Assembly: GCF_011074885.1 (NCBI RefSeq)
Contig: NC_054690.1
Location: forward strand, 3,663,001 to 3,727,000
Length of the DNA: 64,000 nucleotides
Source of the DNA: Brettanomyces bruxellensis
Lineage: Eukaryota > Ascomycota > Pichiomycetes > Pichiales > Pichiaceae
Direction of reading: 5' to 3'
The notes below the pieces were generated by a model, which did no database searches, was not told the DNA's origin, and was given only the letters and a program-made list of their open reading frames with translations. Position numbers and translations under genes: made by a program. The stretch's first letter is position 1, and every line of letters starts with the position of its first letter. Below, piece after piece: positions 29,716 through 38,283 of the stretch.

Positions 29716-31269
29716 ATGTTTGGTGCAAATAAGGGCTTTGGAGGAGCAAACAATAACTCTTCCTTTAGCTTTGGCAGCTCTAATAACAATAACTCAAGCA
29801 ACAATACAGGTGGGGGGTTTTCCTTTGGAAATAATAGTTCGAACAGCAACAACACAAATGGATCCGGGTTTAAGCTTGGTGGAAATTCAACTGGAGGTGG
29901 ATTCAACTTTGGGGCGAACAAACCGGCAAGTACGACAACCAACACAGGTACTGGAGGCTTTAATTTTGGTGCTAATGCAAATAAAACTGCTACTGGAACG
30001 GGAAATTCAGGTTTTTCGTTTGGATCAAACAATACTAATAACACAAGTAAGCCGGCTACAGGTGGGGGATTTTCGTTTGGATCGAGCAACACTAATAACC
30101 TAAATAAGCCTGCAGCAAGTGGCGGATTTTCATTTGGAAACAAACCCACAGGAACATCCCTGTTTGGAAATAACAATAACAGTAACATGAACAACAACAC
30201 AAGCATAGGCAGTAATGGCTTGAAGCCAAGTACGGGTACAGGATTTAGCTTTGGAAACAACAATAACACGATGAATAAACTGAATACGGGCGGTGGATTT
30301 TCGTTTGGAAATAACGCCAACGGTAATCAGAACACAAGCACAAGCACAGGTGGATTGTTCGGCCAAAATAAGCCCGCTTTTTCACTTAATTCAACATTTA
30401 CGAACGGCCGGCAACAGCAGCCATTTCAATCACAGCCATTTCAAAGTTCAGGAGGGCAGCAGGGTCAACAAAGAAATGGATATACGCCCACAATAGCCGA
30501 ACAATTGGAAAAGATCAAAAATTCCTGGGATGCAAGCTCACAGCAATGTTTGATGAAGACACATTTCTACAACAAAGTTCCCGCCGAATTCAATGGATAT
30601 CAACGTCCACTCGATGAGTCTCCAGAGGAATGGGAAAATGCCATGAAGGAGAGACCAAAAGGATACAACTCCATTCCTGTTAAGGTGAAAGGATTCCAGG
30701 ATCTTTTGAAAAGGTCCAACCTTCAGATAGAATACGTTAAGCAGTCTAGAGTGATACTGAATGGAATCAACGACAACCTCGTGAAGCTTAGTGACAAGCA
30801 TGATTTAGACTCCGCTGGAATTCTTTTGAAATGCAAGAATAGGCAGAAGCAGCTTGATCTCAAGCTTCTAAGAATTGCAATTAATCTCTCCATACTAAAA
30901 TACAAGGGCTATCCTCTCACAAACGACGAAGAAAAGCTTGTTTTGAAACTCAGAAAGCTGTTGGATAAGATCGATGACCCCGTAGGATTGAATAGAGCAA
31001 ATGAACTATGGGCTCGATTGAGTAACTTGAAAAGGCGCTTGCACAACATTGATCAGAATACCGAGCAGAGCATCGAACCTCGCCTCATGAGCAATTTACA
31101 AACTCAGAATAGTCAAGCATTCACTGATATTGCCACGAGAAAGAATGTTAGTGCTATATCAAAATTGGCGAAGGTTCTTTCCAAAGAGCAACAGGGATTG
31201 CAGTATCTTTACGAATTGATAGAGGGGGACAAAGAGGCTTTGGCTAAGCATGCGAAGAGCCTGGAATAA
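29716..31269 (+). CDS. NUP57: FG-repeat nucleoporin Nup57 (Nup54 homologue)
   Basis: Central-channel nucleoporin of the Nsp1-Nup57-Nup49 complex. Residues 1-255 are Gly/Asn/Ser-rich with many FSFG and FNFG repeats plus LFG-type sites, the natively unfolded transport barrier. From about 255 the folded helical part starts. It contains AEQLEKIKNSWDASSQQCLM, KTHFYNKVP, the typical YQRPLDESPEEWENAMKERP and KHDLDSAGILLKCKNRQKQL, all matching Nup57/Nup54. Length 517 compares with 541 in S. cerevisiae. The repeat tract contains Asn runs likely to vary in length between strains. Confidence 0.94.
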   Translation: MFGANKGFGGANNNSSFSFGSSNNNNSSNNTGGGFSFGNNSSNSNNTNGSGFKLGGNSTGGGFNFGANKPASTTTNTGTGGFNFGANANKTATGTGNSGFSFGSNNTNNTSKPATGGGFSFGSSNTNNLNKPAASGGFSFGNKPTGTSLFGNNNNSNMNNNTSIGSNGLKPSTGTGFSFGNNNNTMNKLNTGGGFSFGNNANGNQNTSTSTGGLFGQNKPAFSLNSTFTNGRQQQPFQSQPFQSSGGQQGQQRNGYTPTIAEQLEKIKNSWDASSQQCLMKTHFYNKVPAEFNGYQRPLDESPEEWENAMKERPKGYNSIPVKVKGFQDLLKRSNLQIEYVKQSRVILNGINDNLVKLSDKHDLDSAGILLKCKNRQKQLDLKLLRIAINLSILKYKGYPLTNDEEKLVLKLRKLLDKIDDPVGLNRANELWARLSNLKRRLHNIDQNTEQSIEPRLMSNLQTQNSQAFTDIATRKNVSAISKLAKVLSKEQQGLQYLYELIEGDKEALAKHAKSLE

Positions 31270-31587
31270 ACTGTACATTGTATCATTAATTAAATAGACT
31301 TACTTTCTCTTTTCAGGTTTATAGAGGTGGACATGAATGATCTGCATGCGACGAAAAAGTGTAGCGTAAAAAAAAAAAAAAAAAAGGTGGAGAAAATAGG
31401 TCCATCTGAGATCGTGTACAGATGTTTGTTGGAATGTTGGGGTTGGTCAAATACGAGCCGGGTCAAATACGTGGCCATAACTAGTGCAGTTGAACTTCTG
31501 AAGGCAAGAAAAACCACCAAATAATTCAGTAAGGATCAAAATAAAGGGACGAAGTCTAGATTGTCATATTAACTAGGTACAAAAGCA
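31270..31587. other. Intergenic region NUP57-SEC22
   Basis: About 320 bp with a 16-base A run (31370-31385). A 65-codon ORF at 31327-31524 starts with translated poly-A (Lys run) and has an equally long antisense ORF; neither is supported. The 31430-31470 stretch carries two copies of GGTCAAATACG, separated by 7 bases, which could be promoter elements of SEC22. Confidence 0.45.
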
Positions 31588-32407
31588 ATGGAATCAACGT
31601 TGATATACAGACTCTCTGATGGTAAGCATACAGTTATAGAGATTGGAGCAATATTGCATGATATTGCATTTTATTTAAAAAGAGAAGTTCCAGCAATGAA
31701 ATTTACACTAAAAATGAAATGAAGACTAACATTGACCCCAAATACGATATTTTCAAGGGTTGCCACTATCGGGATCAAGTGATGATAGTAACACATCGGA
31801 GATGATTACATTGAAAAGGCAGTGCAAGCAAATTGTTAACACTTTAAGCATTGAGAGAGGACAGGCAGAGGCAGAGGCTAATGGAAATGTTGAGGATGTT
31901 GCATCCAGCATAGAAAACAAGGGATCAGGTCATACGATCCACTATCTTATTGCAAGTGGTGTGCTTTATATATGTATCACACCAGAGAAATTTCCAAAGA
32001 AGTTGGCATACTCATATTTATCTGAGATCAGTACGGAATTTGGACATGTTTATGGGGCAGACTTAACGCGGACGGGCTTGAAGCCTTACCAATTTATGCA
32101 GTTTGACTCATTTCTAAGTAAGACCAAGAAGATTTACAGCGATTCAAGGGTTCAGTCAAACTTGGATAAGATGAATTCGGATCTTTCTGACGTTAAGTTG
32201 ATCATGAACAAAAACATCGAGAGCATGCTCTATAGAGGCGACTCTTTGGACAAGCTCCAAGATTTATCTCAGAACTTGAAGTTGCAAAGTAAGAAGTACA
32301 GGAAGTATGCACAGAGGATCAATTTCAAGCTTCTTATAAAGCAGTATATGCCTGTTGTTATAGTGGCTTTACTCGTTCTCCTCATACTTTACAGATTTCT
32401 CTTCTAG
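31588..32407 (+). CDS. SEC22: R-SNARE Sec22, one intron
   Basis: Longin-domain SNARE for ER-Golgi transport in both directions. Exons 31588..31621 and 31758..32407 give 227 residues (214 in S. cerevisiae). Exon 1 encodes MESTLIYRLSD, the start of the longin domain; the join makes DGLPLSGSSDD, like yeast DGLPLCTSVDN. Other landmarks are FPKKLAYSYLSEISTEF, LKPYQFMQFDSFLSKTKK, the SNARE motif with zero-layer Arg in MNKNIESMLYRGDSLDKLQD, and a C-terminal anchor PVVIVALLVLLILYRFLF. Without splicing the ORF has only a TTG start. A Gln/Glu/Ala-rich insertion (about 40-60) is longer than in S. cerevisiae. Confidence 0.95.
31622..31757 (+). other. Spliceosomal intron of SEC22
   Basis: The 136-nt intron starts GTAAGC, has GACTAAC (one mismatch) at 31724-31730, and ends TTTTCAAG, an AAG acceptor. 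It forms a Gly codon (G plus GG). Confidence 0.9.
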
Positions 32408-32536
32408 ATCCAAGATTAATAGTTAAAGATATGCTTTCCTGATAATGCTCCTGTCATCTGCTGAAAGATTCTATTCAAATCTTATAATATGTAAAATTAT
32501 AGCAAGTGTTTAATCGACGTTTATTGTAGCCCTAAC

Positions 32537-32707
32537 TTAAACATAAGCCAACATGCTACGAATAGTCCTTCTAACTTCGTAGAAAAGTTTGCCAGAGCCG
32601 CCGTCTATCATTAAATTTCCATCGTTGATCTTTCTTACAGCAAGCTGATCATCAACCACCAATGTACCTTCGCCTCTAAATTCTACTATGTGATTGGTGG
32701 CACCAAG
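32537..32707 (-). other. Out-of-frame conserved C-terminus of CFT2
   Basis: This open stretch of 57 codons, including the stop at 32537-32539, lies in the frame shifted by -1 (equivalently +2) from CFT2. It encodes LGATNHIVEFRGEGTLV, then QLAVRKIND and MIDGGSGKLFYEV, which align with the end of S. cerevisiae Cft2 (NYIAEFKGEGTLV, VAVRKIND, IIDGTPSELFDTV). It overlaps the last 7 codons of the annotated ORF. Two extra bases in AGAAGAGACTT, or loss of one base, would explain the break. Confidence 0.85.
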
Positions 32708-35316
32708 TCTCTTCTGAGCTCGTTTAATTTGATATCACCGATACTGATCTTATTATCAGAAGATCTGATGCTTTTATTGGAAGGAACGAGCTTGAAGAGA
32801 TCCTTGTTACCATTTTCGGTATCGATTATCTTCCTCACCTCTCCATTAACATGAGCAATCGAGTAACCACCAGTAATGACTTGCCATGCAAGCTCTGTAT
32901 CTAAACTTTCATCTATACGAAGCATATATGATGATATGACATTACCCAAGTCAACTTTTCTATTGAGTCTCTCACGTATGTAATCAATTCCCAAAACCCC
33001 ACTTGCCGACTGACTATGTATACTATTCAAGCTCTTCTGCTTGTCTGCATTTTCCTTTCCAAACATGCCGAACCTGCTGTGTTGCTGTTTCAGAATTGCT
33101 TTCATAATTTCCAAAGAGCCGCCCAAGTACTTCGAGTACGTGACATTTGGCATTACAACAACTTTTCTTGGCTTCAATCCATTGGCATTAAATTTCCAAG
33201 ACCGCAGATCCGTCGAGCCTGACAAATCAATGAATGTCAAGCCACATCTCACATCAACCTTTATGCTGTGCATTGTCCGAGAAGCCGGATCTTTCTTGGA
33301 ATCCGAGTTGTAGACCGTAATTACTTCCGGCTTTTGATTCTCAAACGTGTTCAGTGGATCTATCTTTCTCCTTTTATTCCATGCCTCGGTTTTATCAGAT
33401 CCTGCAGCTCCTCCAAACCAGCCATCTTTCTCATTGGACATCTCATCAAAGCCTCGCTTCATGGTAAACTTCTCCTCATCTCTTTTAAAATCATCGTGAT
33501 CTATCTCAATTCCGTAATCATCAACATTGACTCTGTCCACAATGAATGGAAACATACTATTCTTGTTGGATTTCACATTCCTGACATCAAAATCCATAGG
33601 GAGCTTCAATAGCTCGCTCACCTTGATCTGTTTATTTTCATCCCTCCGCTGAAGTTTTGATATCAATGAAGATATCGTTGCTTGGCCATCTCCATCCTTT
33701 TCTCCAGTTGTAGCCCCGTTCTTTGACTTGCCATTTTTGCCATTTAAGTCCTTCTTTGAATTATCAATATTGCTTTCATCAGAACTTTCTTCCTCCTGCT
33801 CACTTTCCGAGGATTCTTCTTTCTCATCCTCCTCAGAATCACTACTGTTTTCTTCATCTTCCCCATTTCCAATATTATCATTAAGCAAATGGCTGTTTTT
33901 TTGCTCCTCCAATTCTTCCTTCTGCCTTTTTTCTCTTCTTTGGTCCACTTGTGATAAATACGCCTTTAATTCCTGGCCCCTTAGAGATGTCTCCTTTGTC
34001 ATGCTTAATGTTAGTTGTTTCTGGAAGATAATTAACGATCCATCCTTCAAGTTACTGTCTTCCCGCACTGTTTCTTCCCATGTGTTGTAAATATCATACA
34101 AAACGGTTCCATCTGGTGGCCTCTCTGTTAGAAAGAGAGCTGTGTTCTGCTTTGAGCACAATTCAACAAACACGGATCTGGCCAAAGACCCTTCATCGAA
34201 ACCCAAACTCTCGACAAAGACAACTTTTGGCCCTGTGTGCTTTGATAAATCTTCTACAGTGCAAAGCTCAATTCTGGTAGAGTCAAATGGTGTCTGGTTT
34301 TCATTATCCCAACCCTTTGTAACATCTGGAGACATCCACTCAAGCATACTGGCTGATGACTTAAGTGATTGAATGCCTGTATAAGCCACCAAGTAAAATG
34401 GAACTTCTCGAGGCACCATCTGATCCAAATACGGTAATATCTCAAAGAAACGCCCAGATAGGGAGGTTGGAAGAAGAATTGACGTACCGTTATACAAAGT
34501 TAATTCAACAAGCTGCAAAAAACTATCCATTCTTTTTCTGTGTGAAACAGAAGATCCAAGATCCGAACCACTGAGAAACGTAGTTGGTCTTGCAAGTGAT
34601 GATTGGCCCAATAGCTTGCATGGACGCAAAAAAAGATCCTTTGAATGATTCCAGACTGGTGCATAAACAACTTTTTCAGCCTGTTTGTTTAATAGCCAAA
34701 CCGATCCTCCCAAAGTATGACCTGAATTATAGGCGGTAATTGTGATTCCAGCGAGTTTCCCCTGTAAACTAATTGAATGTGCATAATTGAGCATGTTTAT
34801 ACTGTTGAAACATGATTCAATGTCTTCAATCTCCATGATAGATCCTTCAATTGGTCCTATTAGTCCAACCGACCTGTACAATTCAATTGTAGATAGTCTA
34901 CCAAGTTTTGCAATTGGAAAGGTGGCATATGTCTTAATTTTCTTTAAAATCGGATATTTGTGCAAAAGATAGGCATATGCTCCAAGATATTTGACGGTTG
35001 TCTGTGAAAGTAGTATAAGATCTATCTTAGGTATTATCGGTGCTAAATACGACAAATCCGTTTTCCCATCCCATCCAGGATCTGCTAATATATTCATAGT
35101 TTTGTCAAATGTTATAAGCCTGGCTTGAACCTTCGAAGTATTACTAAGGGGATCATTATTATCCTCATCATCATCATCGGACAAATCTATATGTGATTCT
35201 TCATCGCTACTCATATCCATTGGATCATAACTATCGTTTTCAGGTGAAGAAATCTCATCTTTCTCATCTTTCTTTTCACCCTCTTTGGGGGGCGACAATG
35301 TAATCACTTCAAACAT
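32686..35316 (-). CDS. CFT2: Cleavage/polyadenylation factor subunit Cft2 (CPSF100), C-terminal frameshift
   Basis: Subunit of the CPF complex for pre-mRNA 3'-end formation, with an inactive metallo-beta-lactamase fold. From ATG 35316 (MFEVITLSPPKEGEKK) the ORF has 876 residues; a longer start at 35421 adds 35 residues unlike the family. Landmarks are LITFDKTMNILADPGWD, IPKIDLILLSQTTVKYLGAY, ITAYNSGHTLGGSVWLL, YAPVWNHSKD and SASMLEWMSPDV. An acidic insert (32 residues or more, SSDEESHIDLSDDDDED) splits the first strand of the fold. The zinc-binding HxHxDH motif is absent, as in all CPSF100 proteins. The ORF ends in IGDIKLNELRRDLVPPIT, just where the conserved tail continues in another frame (32537-32707). 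Confidence 0.92.
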   Translation of the reverse strand: MFEVITLSPPKEGEKKDEKDEISSPENDSYDPMDMSSDEESHIDLSDDDDEDNNDPLSNTSKVQARLITFDKTMNILADPGWDGKTDLSYLAPIIPKIDLILLSQTTVKYLGAYAYLLHKYPILKKIKTYATFPIAKLGRLSTIELYRSVGLIGPIEGSIMEIEDIESCFNSINMLNYAHSISLQGKLAGITITAYNSGHTLGGSVWLLNKQAEKVVYAPVWNHSKDLFLRPCKLLGQSSLARPTTFLSGSDLGSSVSHRKRMDSFLQLVELTLYNGTSILLPTSLSGRFFEILPYLDQMVPREVPFYLVAYTGIQSLKSSASMLEWMSPDVTKGWDNENQTPFDSTRIELCTVEDLSKHTGPKVVFVESLGFDEGSLARSVFVELCSKQNTALFLTERPPDGTVLYDIYNTWEETVREDSNLKDGSLIIFQKQLTLSMTKETSLRGQELKAYLSQVDQRREKRQKEELEEQKNSHLLNDNIGNGEDEENSSDSEEDEKEESSESEQEEESSDESNIDNSKKDLNGKNGKSKNGATTGEKDGDGQATISSLISKLQRRDENKQIKVSELLKLPMDFDVRNVKSNKNSMFPFIVDRVNVDDYGIEIDHDDFKRDEEKFTMKRGFDEMSNEKDGWFGGAAGSDKTEAWNKRRKIDPLNTFENQKPEVITVYNSDSKKDPASRTMHSIKVDVRCGLTFIDLSGSTDLRSWKFNANGLKPRKVVVMPNVTYSKYLGGSLEIMKAILKQQHSRFGMFGKENADKQKSLNSIHSQSASGVLGIDYIRERLNRKVDLGNVISSYMLRIDESLDTELAWQVITGGYSIAHVNGEVRKIIDTENGNKDLFKLVPSNKSIRSSDNKISIGDIKLNELRRDLVPPIT

Positions 35317-36135
35317 AGCAATACTGCTGCTGCACACTATGAGAAGCCAATGTGTAAACGGAAGGTACCTTCGGAGTATCTCTGGAAGATTAAATTTATA
35401 TTTTTTTTGATTTTCGTCCAAATAAAATCCATGAAATTAAAATGGTGTAGAGATGCAGAACAATTATAACAACCCACAAAGCAGTATAACATATTTGTTA
35501 GAATTGAATGATCACATTAGGTTCAACTTGAGAAGTTTGCACTATCAAACGAGCAATACAAATTTTCTAAGCTATTTATTTTTTTTGTTTGCCTTTTGAA
35601 GTAGCCAAAAATGATTGTCGTTTGGACATCTGCATCAACTAATCCTTTTTCTCTCGTAAAAATTGCACTGCCTAAATTATCAAAGCTTTAACTTAATAAG
35701 TTATTTTTTTTTTTTTTTTAGTCCCGTACTTTCTTGCTAAGGAATTGCACTAATAGGCAAAGTCTATATATCTTGTGCTTGAGACGACCATTTTTTACTT
35801 CGCGCAACATTTGGAGCCGTTTTCATCTCTTTTTTAGTTCATTTTGGCACTGCTCGAATGTGGAGTAACATAACATCAATATTTGTTTATTTGAAGTTAA
35901 CTTAGTTTCATTTCAGCACATTATAATAAATAGCCCCTCTTATCATATTGTTTCATTTGATCCCATTGGATTATATGCATCTTGACTAGATTGGAGTGAG
36001 AAGAAAAGCTAGAGATCTTATTCTGTTAGCATTGCAAAGTAATCTAATACTTCACTCTCTTGCAAACAACTTGACAAGCATAAGGGACGAAAAATTGATA
36101 AACAGATAACCACACTTAAGGTAATTACTTGAGCC
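35317..36135. other. Divergent intergenic region CFT2/NDUFA8
   Basis: About 820 bp between divergent genes. T runs lie at 35578-35587 and 35704-35719. No gene or RNA was recognised; ORFs are short. Confidence 0.5.
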
Positions 36136-36696
36136 ATGTCTACATCTAATACATATGACACAATATCCACATCTGTGGCAACCGACAAGAGGAGAGGTAC
36201 TCAATATGTTCTTGAAAATGGAAAGTTGCCAGAGGAAATACCACATGTAAAGGAGATTGGTGCCACAACTGGTCCTTTGTTGAGTGCCTCTTACTACATT
36301 GGTGATAGGTGCCATGCATTTAATGATGATTTCATGCTTTGCCAGAAGGAAAATGGTGCAAATGGTCCTGTCAAATGTCTCAAAGAAGGACGGAGAGTTA
36401 CAAGATGTGCAGCAAGTGTGATTCGTGATTTGAATGCAAGCTGCAAGAAGGAGTTTGAGCTGCATTACAAGTGCCTCAATTATTCCAACATGGAGTTCAA
36501 GAACTGCAGAAAGGCCGAAAACCTTCTAAATGATTGTGTGTTTAATAACCTAAAACTTATCAAGAGGATACCAGATGATGGTGGAAAGGAAGTTTTCAAA
36601 CCGGGTCACCAAATATACAAACCTGTGCATCCGCATTATCCTAGTGAAAGGGCCTATGATTTAAAGCAAAAGGAGAAGCAAACACAAACGCAATAA
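36136..36696 (+). CDS. NDUFA8: Respiratory complex I subunit NDUFA8-type (quadruple CX9C)
   Basis: Accessory subunit of mitochondrial NADH:ubiquinone oxidoreductase on the intermembrane-space side. The 186-residue protein has four exact C-X9-C pairs: CHAFNDDFMLC, CLKEGRRVTRC, CKKEFELHYKC and CRKAENLLNDC. That is two CHCH hairpins, as in NDUFA8/PGIV/NUPM, with disulfides expected to be made by Mia40. Upstream blocks ATTGPLLSASYYIGDRCHAF and the Pro-rich end (KPGHQIYKPVHPHYPSERAY) also fit. Its presence indicates a yeast that keeps complex I. The C-terminus ends in a Lys/Gln/Thr-rich low-complexity tail. Confidence 0.92.
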   Translation: MSTSNTYDTISTSVATDKRRGTQYVLENGKLPEEIPHVKEIGATTGPLLSASYYIGDRCHAFNDDFMLCQKENGANGPVKCLKEGRRVTRCAASVIRDLNASCKKEFELHYKCLNYSNMEFKNCRKAENLLNDCVFNNLKLIKRIPDDGGKEVFKPGHQIYKPVHPHYPSERAYDLKQKEKQTQTQ

Positions 36697-37669
36697 CTAT
36701 AGAGGGGATAAGTCCTTTTGAAGATTCTGGGGTCGACCCACTGTTTATTTATTCAATACTTCATATTTATTTATTCAGAATAACTTACTGTACACAAATT
36801 GTAGTTGTAATGATAATTATGTCCTTTGCAATGCTTACACTAACATAGGCATACCGAGAATACTTGGGTCAATTTTAGGTTGCAGTCTGACATTTCAGTA
36901 TTTTGTCATTGTGACACCTTGTGAAGAATACTGCTATTTATATGCTTTTTGAGGTCCACCCTTACCTTCTTTTATAACAATTATGGATCCTGAAAACTGT
37001 CATTCAGTGTTTTATTTTTAACTACTGCTCCATTCGAAACTAAATTCATTCTATTTCCAAAAGCTTAACAATGAGTTAGGTTACAGCTTCTGAAGTACTT
37101 TCTGCCTTTATCCAAAAGGTCATTCCAGAGTTTTCAATTGTGGTCAAAATCTGGCTTTGAGACTTCATTGAAAGTGACTCTGAAATCATATATCGCTCGA
37201 CACATACCGCACAGTAATTCCTAAGCTAGTTCTACAAATAACGATGTGTTTGAGTGTGGCAATTTGTTCCTTTCTTTAACTCCGAACAAAGCAAATCATT
37301 ATACTTTTAAGCTTTCAAATTCATTTTCTAACTCTTGTTAGAGCACTTATTCAATCTGCTTCCTGCTTTCAAGTTGTCAATGTCAATATCATCAAATATC
37401 ATGTTCATAAATGTCACAATTTCTTCCTTGTTTATTTTAAAAGGCGGCAAGTTTCTTAGCGTACACTTGATTACGATCTTGCTATATGTATTGTCAACCA
37501 CATCCTGTTTCTTGCATTGTTACTCTTTACCTTCTATACCACCTTTCTTCAAACTGTTTGCTAATACTTTTTCTTAGTCTAAAACTGATTTGTTTACTGG
37601 TTTCTTGGTAATGATCTATTTATAATAGTGAATTCCTCCTTAGTATTCCTGCTATAAATTTAGAAGATA
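36697..37669. other. Intergenic region left of the retrotransposon, with a possible decayed minus-strand ORF
   Basis: Nearly 1 kb without an intact gene. On the minus strand one reading frame is open for about 64 codons (37525-37335). The same frame reopens for about 42 codons near 37204-37079, with several stops between. The two parts (for example LRNLPPFKINKEE and MISESLSMKSQSQIL) look protein-like but match nothing I know. This may be a degraded gene or chance. Confidence 0.35.
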
Positions 37670-37801
37670 ATGGTTGCCTTATCTCATAGAAAGGTCATAG
37701 AAAGGCTTTCGCAGAAGACAGAAATGCTTATGTCGAATATAAATTTTGATGAAAACTTGATTTGTCATTTGATTAACGAGAATAAAATTGCAAGTAAGTA
37801 A
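37670..37801 (+). pseudogene. Possible first exon of a gene cut off by the retrotransposon
   Basis: A 43-codon ORF (MVALSHRKVIERLSQKTEML...) whose last codons run into GTAAGTAAC at 37794. It reads like a 124-nt first exon (37670..37793) with a donor site. The retrotransposon begins 54 bp after the donor. No matching branch point, acceptor or second exon is seen beyond the element (44852 onward), so if this was a gene it is now broken or its remainder is elsewhere. The product is not recognised. It could also be a chance ORF. Confidence 0.35.
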
Positions 37802-37843
37802 CAAAACAAATCTGAGTTACAAGCAAACTAGGATTCACCTGTG

Positions 37844-37847
37844 CTAC
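37844..37847. repeat. Target site duplication, left copy (CTAC)
   Basis: CTAC directly precedes the left LTR and is repeated directly after the right LTR (44848-44851). This is a 4-bp duplication, within the 4-6 bp range made by integrases. Confidence 0.8.
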
Positions 37848-38229
37848 TTTAGTGTCGGATTTCGCGGATTTTTAGAAATTCTAACAAGAGCATAATTTCT
37901 GAGAATTGATGCGACACAGAGAATCCCACTTGTGAAAAGGGATATCTGAGTTTTGCTAAAACTATTCTACGTAACAAATACTTCCTTTTTCTTGAAAGAG
38001 TTTAAGGAAGACAAGCTAATATATATTTTTTTAATTTGAATTGATCTTAATTTAATATTGATTGTATCACAAGTTGACAGTATTGTCCATATTGATATCA
38101 TTATTGATTATTATTCGTGTCACTGAGTTTTGTAACTTCACACACCAGGAACCGGTATCTAGCTAGTCGACATACCATCCTTACACAAATTAATTAGCTT
38201 CATTCTAAATTTGGGTACCATTCACTAAA
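37848..38229 (+). repeat. 5' LTR of the retrotransposon
   Basis: 382 bp starting TTTAGTGTCGG and ending TTCACTAAA. It is identical to the right LTR except for seven instead of six T in the run near 38028-38034. An AT-rich stretch (AATATATATTTTTTT) may supply the TATA region of the element promoter. Confidence 0.96.
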
Positions 38230-38247
38230 GAAAATTAATTTTCTTTA
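38226..38247. repeat. 22-bp perfect palindrome across the LTR/internal junction
   Basis: The last four LTR bases (TAAA) plus the next 18 internal bases form a perfect 22-bp inverted repeat centred on TTAA. It occupies the place where a tRNA primer-binding site would be expected, and no TGG-starting tRNA-complementary site is seen next to the LTR. Confidence 0.85.
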
Positions 38248-38283
38248 AAGCCTACGTGGCACTTGAGTTATTAAGTTGAAAGA

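Noticed and set aside
31327..31524. 65-codon ORF between NUP57 and SEC22
   Set aside because: It includes translated poly-A, has an equal antisense ORF, and lies in the SEC22 promoter.
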